Virus record (IMG/VR): IMGVR_UViG_3300021368_001595
Span: 1 to 49,151 of that record
Source: a virus
Length of the DNA: 49,151 nucleotides
Reading direction: 5' to 3' (one strand)
Below are positions 1 to 8,209 of the stretch, piece after piece. The translations under genes and the position numbers were made by a program. Numbering within the stretch: the first letter of the stretch is position 1; each line of letters opens with the position of its first letter. The notes beneath the pieces are model-generated. The model saw only the letters and a list, made by a program, of their open reading frames with translations. It was not told where the DNA came from and ran no database searches.

Positions 1-1
1 G

Positions 2-1321
2 AGTACTAAAGAAACTGCAAGTAAACTTAAGAATTGGTCTCCGGACCCAAATATTACTCCCGAACAACTTGAAGAAATGCGAGTAGAAGTACTCGATAGA
101 ATCATTGTAGCAAGAGTAGGTTTGTTGCTACGACATCCATTCTTTGGTAACATGGCAACACGTTTAAGAATTGTTGCGGCTGACGATTGGCTTCCTACTG
201 CGGCTGTGGATGGTCGTAATTTATATTTTAACACACAATTCTTTAATGCAATGTCAAACAAAGAAATTGAGTTTGTAATTGCACATGAAATCCTACATTG
301 TGTATTTGATCATTTAGGTAGACGTTTAGATCGTAATCCTATGATTTACAATATTGCCGCTGATTATATTGTAAACAATCTACTTGTAAGAGATAGAATC
401 GGCGAAAAGCCAAAGATTGTTGACTGCTTCCAAGACTTCAAATACGACGGTTGGACTTCAGAAGAAGTATATGATGATATCTATGAAACTGCTAAAAAGA
501 ACGGTGAAGAATACCTCAAACAGTTAGGCGAAATGCTCGACGAACATCTTGAAGGCTTAGGAGATGAAGAAGGTGACGGCGATGGTGATGCAGGTGAAGA
601 ACAGGATACAAACGGCAATAATGTAAGCAAAAAGAAGCCTAAGTATTCAAAAGAAGAAATGCGTAAGATCAAAGACGAAATCAAAGAAGGCATGCTTAGT
701 GCGGCTCAGGCAGCTGGTGCAGGAAACACTCCTGCAGAAATTCAACGTATGATCAAAGAGCTTACAGAACCTAAAATGAATTGGCGTGAAATACTTCGTC
801 AACAAATCCAATCAACAATCAAATCAGATTACACTTACATGCGTCCTAACAGAAAAGGCTGGCACACTGGTGCAATACTGCCTGGCATGAACTTTGACGA
901 AACAATTGATATTTGTATTGGTTTAGATATGTCAGGTTCAATTGGTGATTCGCAAGCACAAGACTTCTTAAGCGAAGTCAAAGGCATTATGGACGAATAC
1001 AAAGATTACAATATTAAAATATGGTGTTTCGATACAAAAGTTTACAACGAACAAGACTTTAGTGCAGACGGTGGTAATGATCTTACTGACTACGAAATAC
1101 TGGGAGGTGGCGGCACCGACTTTGATGTAAATTGGACCTACATGAAAGACAACGACATTCAACCTAAGAAATTTATTATGTTTACAGACGGATATCCGTG
1201 GAATAGTTGGGGTGACGAAGACTATTGCGAAACTGTATTTGTAATACATTCCAACAGAGACAAAGATTTACAAGCACCTTTTGGTATTACTACACACTAT
1301 GAAGAACATGTTGCGGCATAA
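2..1321 (+). CDS. Metallopeptidase-like / VWA-domain protein, 5' end outside window
   Basis: The reading frame is open from base 2, so the true start lies left of the window; ATG at 77 is only the first internal ATG, preceded by 25 in-frame codons. Counting from that ATG, an HExxH zinc motif (HEILH) lies at residues 70-74. An acidic low-complexity linker follows (about 160-185). The C-terminal VWA-like domain carries a DxSxS MIDAS signature (D284, S286, S288) and a later TDG. This is the order of the DUF2201-type putative metallopeptidase/VWA family found in bacteria and in marine T4-like phages. Its role in phages is not established; metal-dependent proteolysis or chaperone-like handling of a complex is plausible. 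It is first in a plus-strand run of small phage genes. Confidence 0.85.
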   Translation, partial: STKETASKLKNWSPDPNITPEQLEEMRVEVLDRIIVARVGLLLRHPFFGNMATRLRIVAADDWLPTAAVDGRNLYFNTQFFNAMSNKEIEFVIAHEILHCVFDHLGRRLDRNPMIYNIAADYIVNNLLVRDRIGEKPKIVDCFQDFKYDGWTSEEVYDDIYETAKKNGEEYLKQLGEMLDEHLEGLGDEEGDGDGDAGEEQDTNGNNVSKKKPKYSKEEMRKIKDEIKEGMLSAAQAAGAGNTPAEIQRMIKELTEPKMNWREILRQQIQSTIKSDYTYMRPNRKGWHTGAILPGMNFDETIDICIGLDMSGSIGDSQAQDFLSEVKGIMDEYKDYNIKIWCFDTKVYNEQDFSADGGNDLTDYEILGGGGTDFDVNWTYMKDNDIQPKKFIMFTDGYPWNSWGDEDYCETVFVIHSNRDKDLQAPFGITTHYEEHVAA

Positions 1322-1586
1322 AGAGCCGAATGCTTATAATTTATTTGAGATTAGGCGCCTAAAAGTGCCTAGTCCCCATTGCGAATACATAAATTTACCA
1401 TTGAAATATAACTTGGAACAGAGCCTTGTAAACTGGATTACAAGTAATCTAAAAGGTAGATTTTATGTTGGAAAGTCTGTTGCACTAAGAGAGCAAGGGA
1501 CAGAAACAGTATGTAAAGTAGGATTTGAAGACGCAAAAGAACTTTCTTATTTCACTTTGGCATGCCCACTTTTAAAATACAAGTAA
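1299..1586 (+). CDS. Conserved phage hypothetical protein
   Basis: A 95-residue protein from ATG 1299; a TTG at 1281 and an ATG at 1308 are alternative starts. It overlaps the end of the metallopeptidase gene in another frame, the compact arrangement seen throughout the window. It is basic at the N terminus and has a PHCEYI segment (about residue 26) followed by a VNWI...LKGRFYVG segment, which looks like a small globular domain. No catalytic motif is visible. The pattern resembles a short conserved protein of marine T4-like phages, but no function can be given. There is no clear ribosome-binding site, so translational coupling to the upstream gene is likely. Confidence 0.7.
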   Translation: MKNMLRHKEPNAYNLFEIRRLKVPSPHCEYINLPLKYNLEQSLVNWITSNLKGRFYVGKSVALREQGTETVCKVGFEDAKELSYFTLACPLLKYK

Positions 1587-1589
1587 ATA
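1583..1589 (+). promoter_or_regulatory. Candidate late promoter (GTAAATA)
   Basis: GTAAATA overlaps the stop codon of the preceding gene and lies 35 bases before the ATG at 1624. The T4 late -10 element is TATAAATA, and marine T4-like phages use CTAAATA-like variants. The spacing resembles that of the better-matching element at 2824-2832. A single 7-mer in AT-rich DNA is weak evidence alone. Confidence 0.4.
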
Positions 1590-1623
1590 AGTACGTAGTT
1601 TATAAATTACACAGGAGATACGA

Positions 1624-1902
1624 ATGACTGAAAAAACTAACACTGCTGTATCAAAGGATACTTCTACAGCCGCTCCTTCAGATGCGACTGCTCCACAAGC
1701 ACCTAATACAGCAAATGAAGCACCTACAGAGCTTACAATTAGTGACCTAAGTGCATTGAAACAAATTATCGATGTAGCAAGTCAACGAGGTGCATTTAGA
1801 CCAAACGAAATGATGACTGTTGGGTCTACTTATAACAAACTAGAAACATTCCTAAACGCTGTTGCGGCACAAAGCAACAACGCCCAGGATAAAGGAGAAT
1901 AA
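1624..1902 (+). CDS. Small conserved phage protein, disordered N terminus
   Basis: A 92-residue protein with a good ribosome-binding site (AGGAGA about 6 bases before ATG). The first 35 residues are Ala/Thr/Pro/Ser-rich and probably disordered. The remainder is a short helical domain with the pattern LTISDLSALKQIID followed by ASQRGAF and FLNAV. This layout is typical of a small conserved protein of marine T4-like phages with no assigned function. It is followed one base later by the next start, so the two are probably co-translated. A minor virion or assembly role would fit the neighbours but is not shown by the sequence. Confidence 0.75.
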   Translation: MTEKTNTAVSKDTSTAAPSDATAPQAPNTANEAPTELTISDLSALKQIIDVASQRGAFRPNEMMTVGSTYNKLETFLNAVAAQSNNAQDKGE

Positions 1903-1903
1903 C

Positions 1904-2515
1904 ATGGCATTTAAACATGTTGGACGTGTGATCAAAACTAAGAAAAAGTGTGCAGTTGCATACAGAGTTGTTCCAGGTGATCCAAACAACTGCTTAGTAG
2001 TGATGACTGAAAGTCTAGATGCTGGTGAGCATGATACACTTATGAATCTTATCGAGTCGCAGACTGGACAAGATGCATATGAGCTCGGCGAAGCAATGGC
2101 CAGAACTCAACTTTCAGATGGCAGGAATATGTTAGCTGGATTTCATACAACTGGAAAGTTCCAAAAGGTTGCATCAAATCTAATTGAAATGACACCTAAT
2201 AATGTAACTTCTATTCCATTAGATGAACTTAATAAAAACATCGCGGAACAAAAAGGTGTTACTATTGCTGATCTTGCATTAAAAGGTGAAGACGGTAAAA
2301 CAGTGCAACCTAATGCAGAAACTACAGATACACCAGTTGATCCTACAGCTACCTATACAACAGGAAATACAGACGATGTGTTGACTGACGAAGCACTTGC
2401 GGCACAATATAGATCGCAAGCAGACGCTATGTTTAAAGAAGCAAAGCGTCTAAGAGAACAAGCAGAAGAACTTGTTCCGACTAAGCGCAAGTCAAAGTCA
2501 ACAGTAGATGGCTAA
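1904..2515 (+). CDS. Conserved phage hypothetical protein
   Basis: A 203-residue protein. ATG 1904 is chosen over the longer frame from 1862 because AAAGGAG sits 7 bases upstream and the extra 14 residues lie inside the previous gene. The N-terminal half (about 1-110) looks like a compact alpha/beta domain. The middle (about 140-170) is Thr/Asp/Pro-rich, and the end (about 175-200) is a charged helix with Lys/Arg runs. No catalytic motif is visible. A similar gene follows the preceding small gene in marine T4-like phages as I recall them, so this is a conserved but uncharacterised family. The stop overlaps the next start by 8 bases. Confidence 0.75.
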   Translation: MAFKHVGRVIKTKKKCAVAYRVVPGDPNNCLVVMTESLDAGEHDTLMNLIESQTGQDAYELGEAMARTQLSDGRNMLAGFHTTGKFQKVASNLIEMTPNNVTSIPLDELNKNIAEQKGVTIADLALKGEDGKTVQPNAETTDTPVDPTATYTTGNTDDVLTDEALAAQYRSQADAMFKEAKRLREQAEELVPTKRKSKSTVDG

Positions 2516-2819
2516 AAAAGGTCGTCTACCTCCAGATATTGTAAAGGCTTGGCCAGATGTATTTAAGGACATACAAATTGATGTAGTTCCTATTGAGTAT
2601 TTGCATAGTGTAAAGGTGTACTTTACAGACGGAAAAATCTGGGATATTGATGTAAAGAAATCTTTATCTAAACCCAATTTAGATATTGAAACTGCCCTGA
2701 CTGATTTATTTGATTCTTACGAAGACAGTATTGCCAATATTGATTTCCGTTTAGATACACAAAAAGTAAAGCGAGACATCAAAAAACGTACAGAAATATT
2801 TATGAAGAAAAGAAAGTAA
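2508..2819 (+). CDS. Conserved phage hypothetical protein
   Basis: A 103-residue basic protein whose ATG lies 8 bases before the stop of the preceding gene. It has a central segment in which a short beta-strand pattern (VKVYFTDGKIWDIDV) is followed by an acidic helix and a Lys/Arg-rich C-terminal tail ending KKRK. The basic tail could bind nucleic acid or an acidic partner, but nothing diagnostic is visible. Similar short proteins are conserved in marine T4-like phages. It closes a four-gene run of small proteins before a candidate late promoter and the fibre-like gene. Confidence 0.7.
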   Translation: MAKKGRLPPDIVKAWPDVFKDIQIDVVPIEYLHSVKVYFTDGKIWDIDVKKSLSKPNLDIETALTDLFDSYEDSIANIDFRLDTQKVKRDIKKRTEIFMKKRK

Positions 2820-2823
2820 AAGG

Positions 2824-2832
2824 CATAAATAC
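2824..2832 (+). promoter_or_regulatory. T4-type late promoter (CATAAATAC)
   Basis: CATAAATAC matches seven of eight bases of the T4 late element TATAAATA. It lies in the 42-base gap before the fibre-like gene (ATG 2862), about 30 bases upstream of it, with a TAGGAG ribosome-binding site between. Position, gap placement and recurrence of the same core before other virion genes in this window support the call. Confidence 0.6.
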
Positions 2833-2861
2833 ATATAACAATTACTATTAGGAGTTAGTAG

Positions 2862-4130
2862 ATGGCTTTACAAGTTAGACGTGGCACAAATGCAGAAAGA
2901 TTAACAATAACGCCCGCAGAAGGCGAACTTATATATGTAACTGATACAAAGCAGTTATATGTTGGAGACGGAACCACACAGGGCGGCACAGCATCTATTG
3001 CTAACACAATTGATTCACTTCTTTCTGACACTACTCCTCAATTAGGCGGAAATCTTGATCTTAACAATTATGATATTACCGGTACGGGTAATATCAATAT
3101 TACAGGAACAATCAATGCTACCGGTAACATCAATTTAGGTGATGGTGCAGGTGGCGATGTAATTACCATCGGCGGTACTATTTCTGGCAATTTAGAGCCA
3201 GACACTACACTTACAAGAAATTTAGGTAGTAATATTCTTCAATGGAAAGAAGCATGGATATCTCAGCTAAATGTAGATAGCCAAATTACAGCTGAGAGAA
3301 TACAAGCAGATCTTATTGCAGATGATAGTACAGTGGTTTTCAATGCGAGTACTGGACAAATAGCCGCGGAACAAGTTAGTGGTGTGTTCACAGGTAATGT
3401 TGTAGGTAATTTAACTGGAACTGTTGCAGGTACTCTAGATGGTGAAGTAACTGGTTCTGTATTTGCTGATGATTCTACTTTGATGGTAGATGGAGTAGGT
3501 AATGCTGTTACCGTGACTACAGTTACAGCATCCGAACGAATGACCAGCGGCACATTAACAGTAGAAGATTTTACACCTATAGGACAAGGAACAATACAAT
3601 TTTATAGAAAAGTTTCTGGCACTATTAACCAAAATGACAAAAGACCACATGGTTTAATTTACTTCGGTAAAGATGATGACGCAGGACGATCAGAAAAACC
3701 AAGTGCAATAGTTGGCGGACAAGAATACTTGAGATTTCATGTTGATCCTGCAAATGAAGATCTCAGTGGTCTTGGTGATACTACAACACAAATGACATGG
3801 CAAAGTGATAACGGTTACAATAAATTAGGAATTGGATATCGTAACCCTCCGGGCACTGAAAGATTACAAGTAAAAGGCGATCTTAGAACTGAAGGCTATA
3901 TTGCTACAGATCAAATTAAGATTCAGGGTAATCAAATTGCTACAACAGATAGTAATGCTAACTTAGAATTAAATGCAAATGGTAGTGGAACTATAGAATT
4001 AACTGTGCCTGTACAAGCTACAGTCGGTGCTGCCGGTGCTGCCGCGGCTCTACCTGCACAACCATCTACATACTTCAAAATTAATGTAGCAGGAACAGAA
4101 TATGTAGTGCCTGCATATGCAGTCAGCTAA
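2862..4130 (+). CDS. Tail-fibre-like virion protein
   Basis: A 422-residue protein with a clear ribosome-binding site and late promoter. The N terminus (about 1-45) has the pattern RRGTxAER...EGEL.Y.TDT..LYVGDG, which is common at the N terminus of phage fibre and tropism-determinant proteins. The body is low in charge and rich in Gly, Thr, Asn and Ile, with short repeats such as ITGTGNINITG and ATGNINLG, as expected for a beta-helical or trimeric fibre shaft. The C terminus (about 390-422) is Ala-rich and then globular. It probably contributes to host contact or baseplate decoration. It is separate from the other virion genes at the right end of the window. Confidence 0.75.
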   Translation: MALQVRRGTNAERLTITPAEGELIYVTDTKQLYVGDGTTQGGTASIANTIDSLLSDTTPQLGGNLDLNNYDITGTGNINITGTINATGNINLGDGAGGDVITIGGTISGNLEPDTTLTRNLGSNILQWKEAWISQLNVDSQITAERIQADLIADDSTVVFNASTGQIAAEQVSGVFTGNVVGNLTGTVAGTLDGEVTGSVFADDSTLMVDGVGNAVTVTTVTASERMTSGTLTVEDFTPIGQGTIQFYRKVSGTINQNDKRPHGLIYFGKDDDAGRSEKPSAIVGGQEYLRFHVDPANEDLSGLGDTTTQMTWQSDNGYNKLGIGYRNPPGTERLQVKGDLRTEGYIATDQIKIQGNQIATTDSNANLELNANGSGTIELTVPVQATVGAAGAAAALPAQPSTYFKINVAGTEYVVPAYAVS

Positions 4131-4172
4131 TTTATAATTTTCAATATCATTCATAGTGTAACATTTGCCTAG

Positions 4173-4179
4173 GTAAATA
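4173..4179 (+). promoter_or_regulatory. Weak late-promoter-like element (GTAAATA)
   Basis: GTAAATA lies in the 54-base gap before the SGNH-like gene but ends only 5 bases before ATG 4185, which would give a nearly leaderless message. It could be a real late promoter with an unusual start, or chance in AT-rich DNA. Confidence 0.25.
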
Positions 4180-4184
4180 TTTCC

Positions 4185-4964
4185 ATGGAAGTTAATTTAA
4201 CGAAATTAAAAAAGCCAAAACGTCTGTTCAAAGAACCAAACTCATCTAATAAATTTTACGAAAAAGACAAAGAAGGTTCATTTATTAAAGATGACCCAGG
4301 ATCCGATATTTTCACAATAGATGTTAAACAAACTACAGATTGGAATACAATTGAGTTTGAGTACAAATGGAACAGCTTAGGTTTACGTGGGCCTGAGCCT
4401 GATTATACAAAATCTAATAGAATATTATTTGCAGGAGGAAGCCTATGTGTTGGCACTGGTGTTCCTGTAGAAAATAGTTTTCCTTTTTTAGTCTCAAAAA
4501 TGCTAGATGCATCATATATAAATGTTGCTGATGTTGATACCATGTCAGATCTTATACAACCATTGAAAAAATTTGTTGACTTTGATCCTCAATATGTGAT
4601 TATTAACGATACAAGATTTATACAGATGTATGGCTGGGCTCTTGTAGATATCTATAAAGTAAAGAATTTTGAAAGTAAGGAATTCTATAAAAACGTATTC
4701 GTAGAATGCGATAAGAACTTTCTATTAATGTTCGAAGCATACCTAAAAGATCTATTTCCAAATGCTACATTAATACTAGCGCATTGTGTGAGAAGAGCAT
4801 TCAAAATAGAAATGCCCTCATTTAAATATTTTAAAATAGTTCAGTTAGAAAAGAAACAAGTAGTTGATCTTGCAAGAGATAATGCCCACCCGGGAATGTT
4901 ATCTCATGAATTATTTGCAAAAAAAATAGTTAACGCTATTAATGTTCAAACATCTATCACATAA
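4185..4964 (+). CDS. SGNH/GDSL-type hydrolase-like protein
   Basis: A 259-residue protein. A block NSLGLRG followed by ILFAGGSLCVGTG (about 63-92) matches block I of SGNH hydrolases, where the serine (S86) is the nucleophile. Near the C terminus DNAH (D232, H235) fits the catalytic Asp-x-x-His. Family members remove acetyl or other acyl groups from glycans or lipids; the substrate here is unknown. The start is ATG 4185. The 3' end overlaps that of the convergent oxygenase gene by 19 bases, leaving no room for a terminator. Two other proteins with this type of motif occur at 31010-31765 and 33895-34602. Confidence 0.65.
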   Translation: MEVNLTKLKKPKRLFKEPNSSNKFYEKDKEGSFIKDDPGSDIFTIDVKQTTDWNTIEFEYKWNSLGLRGPEPDYTKSNRILFAGGSLCVGTGVPVENSFPFLVSKMLDASYINVADVDTMSDLIQPLKKFVDFDPQYVIINDTRFIQMYGWALVDIYKVKNFESKEFYKNVFVECDKNFLLMFEAYLKDLFPNATLILAHCVRRAFKIEMPSFKYFKIVQLEKKQVVDLARDNAHPGMLSHELFAKKIVNAINVQTSIT

Positions 4965-5953
4965 TCTTTTGAACCGTTTTCTAACAACCATTCAAATCGT
5001 TCGTCCATAAATCCTGTAGCTTGCAAGGTAATTCGTGGAGTGTATCCCATGTTTGAAGCCGCATGTGGCATATTAGTCCAGTCATAGACAACACATTCTC
5101 CGGCATCATATCCTTGATAATAAGTATTACCAAACTGCCAAACATGTCCATAATCCCACGGAGTCAATGAAATTAGCACTCTTCTAAGTTTCAATGGATT
5201 TTTGTCAGCACCTGCATCTAACCATCTTTTCCTCCAATGACTTCGAGCATATCTCATTTGTTGATCGATATGGAATGGAGTTACTTGACCTAATCGTTGT
5301 ATGTGTACCCGTGACATATGTACATCGTACATGCCTATTTCTTTAAACATATTAAAGAATGGTTTGTATGCAGGATGATCATCAATTTTCCAATCTTCAT
5401 TACCATCTTTGTCAAATCCTTTTAGATTACAAATGGTGTCATAGTACATGCAAGATACATCATCTCGACCTGACGCTCGTTGAATATCTAATAATTCTCC
5501 GTCGTGTAAACTTTTATCTTGCAGAGATTGTGTTCTTTTTCTGTAATTCCCTATAGTATGCTCTTTAGATCTTGATAATGCTCTCTTTATACCTTCATCC
5601 CAATCTCCTTTAAACTTACAAATTACATTAAATGTTTGTTCTTGACTGTCTCCTTTAGGATCAAAATGCCAGGTTGATCTAAGTTTATTGTGATACCAAC
5701 GACTAGGTATACCATCAACTGTAAACGGATTCATTTCAGCATCGGCATGCCTTTTTAATTGATCATCTGAATACATATCATCTTGATAATTAGTATCGTT
5801 AATGTTAACTCCTTGTGCATATTCTGGAATCTCTTTTGGGATTAGGTCGCTAACAAGTTCTCCAGAATCATAATTTTTATTATTAGATTGACTTTCGATA
5901 ATATTGTCTAACTTTGCCATTTCATCTGCATAATGTTTTGCATCTTTATTCAT
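4946..5953 (-). CDS. 2OG-Fe(II) oxygenase-like protein
   Basis: A 335-residue protein with an AAAGGA ribosome-binding site. The C-terminal half has the double-stranded beta-helix signature: HxD at H228/D230 (TPFHIDQQ), distal His H297 in NMPHAASN, and R307 as the likely 2-oxoglutarate-binding residue. The first 90 residues are acidic and probably flexible. It is a paralogue of the protein at 7544-8209, sharing the segment Q.G..F..GY.AGE...(Y/F)DW.N(M/V)PH. The expected reaction is hydroxylation of a protein side chain or small molecule with 2-oxoglutarate and O2. It is last in the tctA-tctC operon, and a larger member than its neighbours. Confidence 0.75.
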   Translation of the reverse strand: MNKDAKHYADEMAKLDNIIESQSNNKNYDSGELVSDLIPKEIPEYAQGVNINDTNYQDDMYSDDQLKRHADAEMNPFTVDGIPSRWYHNKLRSTWHFDPKGDSQEQTFNVICKFKGDWDEGIKRALSRSKEHTIGNYRKRTQSLQDKSLHDGELLDIQRASGRDDVSCMYYDTICNLKGFDKDGNEDWKIDDHPAYKPFFNMFKEIGMYDVHMSRVHIQRLGQVTPFHIDQQMRYARSHWRKRWLDAGADKNPLKLRRVLISLTPWDYGHVWQFGNTYYQGYDAGECVVYDWTNMPHAASNMGYTPRITLQATGFMDERFEWLLENGSKDYVIDV

Positions 5954-5969
5954 GATAAATCCTTTAAAT

Positions 5970-6491
5970 TCATTTATAACCTTCTACGCCAATAGGTCGT
6001 TGGCAGTGTTCTATTGTGCTTAAAAACCAGTCAAGAGTAGTTTGGTCGCCTATATCAATGTCAACGATATAGTGAACAGTATTGTCTTTGAAACAAAAAC
6101 TGTAATGCACTACACTTGTATTAACACATACCCATTGCCCCGGACGAAAGTTTTGTATTTGTCCATCTATTACATATGTACATTCTTCTGGATGACTATT
6201 ATTAGCAAAACAATTTAGTCTAAGCCATTTTGGCTCCATGTTATTGAAAAAATCTCTGTGAGGTGCGAAAAAACTACCAGCGTTTAAGTTAACATGTACA
6301 GCTTTTTGATGCGTACCTTTGATACCCCAACTATCTGGAGCTCTAAAGTAACGATATACAGTTTTGTTACCTAGCATTCCTGTATATCTTTCAGACTCAA
6401 CTAAATCTTTATGTAATGGTTCTAAAGGAGCATATAGATCTAATGCAATTACATTACCAAATTTAGCATGAATGTCTGTAGCACTAGTCAT
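5970..6491 (-). CDS. 2OG-Fe(II) oxygenase-like protein
   Basis: A 173-residue single-domain protein. The iron-binding HxD is H78/D80 in FFAPHRDFF, and a distal His lies in TSVVHYSF (H129). The spacing and the GxFFAPHRD pattern resemble aspartyl/asparaginyl-hydroxylase-like and prolyl-hydroxylase-like phage proteins. The basic residue for 2-oxoglutarate is less obvious than in other copies. It starts on a TAATG overlap with the upstream gene and is closely related in layout to it, suggesting a local duplication. The substrate is unknown. Confidence 0.7.
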   Translation of the reverse strand: MTSATDIHAKFGNVIALDLYAPLEPLHKDLVESERYTGMLGNKTVYRYFRAPDSWGIKGTHQKAVHVNLNAGSFFAPHRDFFNNMEPKWLRLNCFANNSHPEECTYVIDGQIQNFRPGQWVCVNTSVVHYSFCFKDNTVHYIVDIDIGDQTTLDWFLSTIEHCQRPIGVEGYK

Positions 6492-7075
6492 TAATTTTCC
6501 TCACAATCTGGTAACATCTTAGCAATTTGTCTTAGATTTTGTTCATTTAAATATACACTCATCAAAACATGATAGATGTCGTCGGCCATAGCAAAACTTC
6601 CATGTGTTTTCCTAGTGTTAAGTATGTACGGAACGCCTGCTTCAAATCTTTCAATTTTGCCATCATAGAAAAACATCCAATCGCTATCTTTAGTTTTATT
6701 AAGAGGTATAAAAATTCTAAATTGGTCGTTAAGTCTATATGCATCTCTGTGAGGCCTAAAAAAACTTCCTTTCTGCATAGTCACTGCTCTGCATCTTGCA
6801 AGTTCAGTCCATTTATCAAAAAATAATTTTATACTAGGACACATTTCTAAGTTTGTATTATAAGGTTGATTTCTTGCATGTTTAATCTCAGGAGGCGCAT
6901 CTAATCCTAAATCCTCTATAGGTCCGGTTAGATTAATAGCAGTTTTTTTATTAGGTCCGGGTAGCCAGTTATCAACAGTCTTTAGTTCGTCTATAGTCTG
7001 TTGTCCAAATTTATAATCTAATTTGATTATATCCCCGTATGATGAAAGAATACTGTGCAAACTCATGGCTTCCAT
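6491..7075 (-). CDS. 2OG-Fe(II) oxygenase-like protein
   Basis: A 194-residue protein starting on a TAATG overlap with the upstream membrane-protein gene; ATG at codon 4 is an alternative start. HxD is H109/D111 in FFRPHRDAY and the distal His is H158 in TRKTHGSF. The TRKTH motif also occurs in the oxygenase at 17029-17790, so the two late operons share a subfamily. The segment between the metal ligands is short, as in small phage 2OG oxygenases that act on peptides. The substrate cannot be deduced. Confidence 0.75.
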   Translation of the reverse strand: MEAMSLHSILSSYGDIIKLDYKFGQQTIDELKTVDNWLPGPNKKTAINLTGPIEDLGLDAPPEIKHARNQPYNTNLEMCPSIKLFFDKWTELARCRAVTMQKGSFFRPHRDAYRLNDQFRIFIPLNKTKDSDWMFFYDGKIERFEAGVPYILNTRKTHGSFAMADDIYHVLMSVYLNEQNLRQIAKMLPDCEEN

Positions 7076-7320
7076 TATACGTCACCTCTATCCTTCATAT
7101 CTTTATTCATCTTCCAAATATGATGTATTTTCATAATTTGGTGATACATTTTGATAATAGTAACAGGACCATCCGATTTGTACCAAGCTGGTACTATACC
7201 ATGTATGTAACTCTTTAATGCGACAGAAATTAGTTTATTGCTTTGTTTAAAACTATGGTGCAGGTGTTTCCAATACGACCATTCGGTTTCTTCGAGATGT
7301 TCTTTAGATTTTTTTATCAT
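7075..7320 (-). CDS. Small DUF6356-like protein
   Basis: An 81-residue basic protein. The pattern HLxET..SYW.H...S.......A..S.IHGI.P.W resembles the DUF6356 family, small proteins known mainly from alphaproteobacteria and their phages. The hydrophobic segment (about 28-46) is weak, so the protein may be peripheral rather than membrane-spanning. A second, more clearly membrane-inserted member lies at 14347-14604, also inside a 2OG-oxygenase operon. It overlaps the upstream gene by ATGA. The family assignment is from memory of its pattern; no function is known to me. Confidence 0.6.
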   Translation of the reverse strand: MIKKSKEHLEETEWSYWKHLHHSFKQSNKLISVALKSYIHGIVPAWYKSDGPVTIIKMYHQIMKIHHIWKMNKDMKDRGDV

Positions 7321-7547
7321 ACTGTATTTAAGTACAGATACACTAAACCTGGAATAATAATGAATAGTTGAGGTAAAAAGTTCAGTATAATGGCTTTTTC
7401 ATTCATTTTGAATCCTACATAAATCCAGCCACACGCTCCTATGATTTGTAGGAAACTATTCCAAGGTGTAATACCTTGTACATGCAGGACCATCGCTAAT
7501 AGGATGGTCACTGCACTAGAATATTTTATTATTATAATATGGTTCAT
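7317..7547 (-). CDS. Small membrane protein, DUF6552-like
   Basis: A 76-residue hydrophobic protein with three likely membrane segments (about 8-22, 30-46 and 53-73). The pattern GITPWNSFLQ.IGA.GW.YVG resembles DUF6552, a small family found in marine alphaproteobacteria and phages. It is coupled by ATGA overlaps on both sides. TctB, the usual small third subunit of tripartite tricarboxylate transporters, has four membrane segments and about 150 residues. This protein is too short to be an ordinary TctB, but it is the only integral membrane protein besides TctA in this operon, so a partner role is possible though unproven. Confidence 0.6.
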   Translation of the reverse strand: MNHIIIIKYSSAVTILLAMVLHVQGITPWNSFLQIIGACGWIYVGFKMNEKAIILNFLPQLFIIIPGLVYLYLNTV

Positions 7548-8209
7548 ACTTCTATAACATTGTTATAAGTGCTAAACAAGCGTAATGTATCTTCACTAGC
7601 AACACCTGTAACTAACAATGTACATCGTGGGCCGTGTCCAGCATTGGCTGTACAATGTGGTACATTAAACCAGTCAAAGCTATAAATTTCTCCTGCACGA
7701 TAACCTGTGTGTACAAAGTTGCCATACTGTATAAAATGTCCTGGTTCCCAGTCATTAAGCATTACCATAAAACGATATACACTATGCGGATCTTTTTTAT
7801 TCCATTTTTCTAGTTTGTCTATGTGCAAATTCCATACTTGACCTGGTAATTGTACATGCACACGACTTTGTATTGGTTTTTGAGAATCAGACTTTAAATA
7901 TAAAGCATCAGTCATTCTCTGAAATATTGGTAGTAAATCATATTCTAAATTAGTTAAAATTAAATTAGGATCAGATCCACTACGAATTAAATCGTATTCT
8001 TCGAGATCTATTTCAGGACTTGTCCCATCATTAGGGTTACGATTGCGCCAGGTAATTGCATGGCTATTTGAAATAGTTTCTGCAAGTTCCTGGCTCCAAT
8101 CACCTTCAAAACGCCCAGCATAGCGCATTGCGTCATATGCTGGGTCATTCTTAAAAGGATCAAAATGATAACTGGTTCTTGGTTTTAATTTATCCCAGTT
8201 ACTTTCCAT
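7544..8209 (-). CDS. 2OG-Fe(II) oxygenase-like protein
   Basis: A 221-residue protein, shorter paralogue of the one at 4946-5953. HxD is H129/D131 (WNLHIDK), the distal His is H185 (NVPHCTAN), and R195 ten residues later is the likely 2-oxoglutarate anchor. The N-terminal SYHFDPF segment matches TWHFDP in the paralogue. The ATG directly follows the tctC stop codon, so it is probably translated from the transporter message. This direct linkage of a transporter pair to oxygenases is unusual. The substrate is unknown. Confidence 0.75.
   Translation of the reverse strand: MESNWDKLKPRTSYHFDPFKNDPAYDAMRYAGRFEGDWSQELAETISNSHAITWRNRNPNDGTSPEIDLEEYDLIRSGSDPNLILTNLEYDLLPIFQRMTDALYLKSDSQKPIQSRVHVQLPGQVWNLHIDKLEKWNKKDPHSVYRFMVMLNDWEPGHFIQYGNFVHTGYRAGEIYSFDWFNVPHCTANAGHGPRCTLLVTGVASEDTLRLFSTYNNVIEV

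Noticed and set aside
2862-4130. Diversity-generating retroelement target in the fibre-like gene
   Set aside because: No reverse transcriptase and no adenine-biased template/variable repeat pair was seen in the window.
5971-5978. TATAAATG as a late promoter before the oxygenase at 5953
   Set aside because: It covers the upstream TGA stop in a tightly coupled operon and is too close to the next ATG; probably coding coincidence.
7317-7547. Small membrane protein as TctB
   Set aside because: It is half the usual length, has about three membrane segments rather than four, and fits DUF6552 better.
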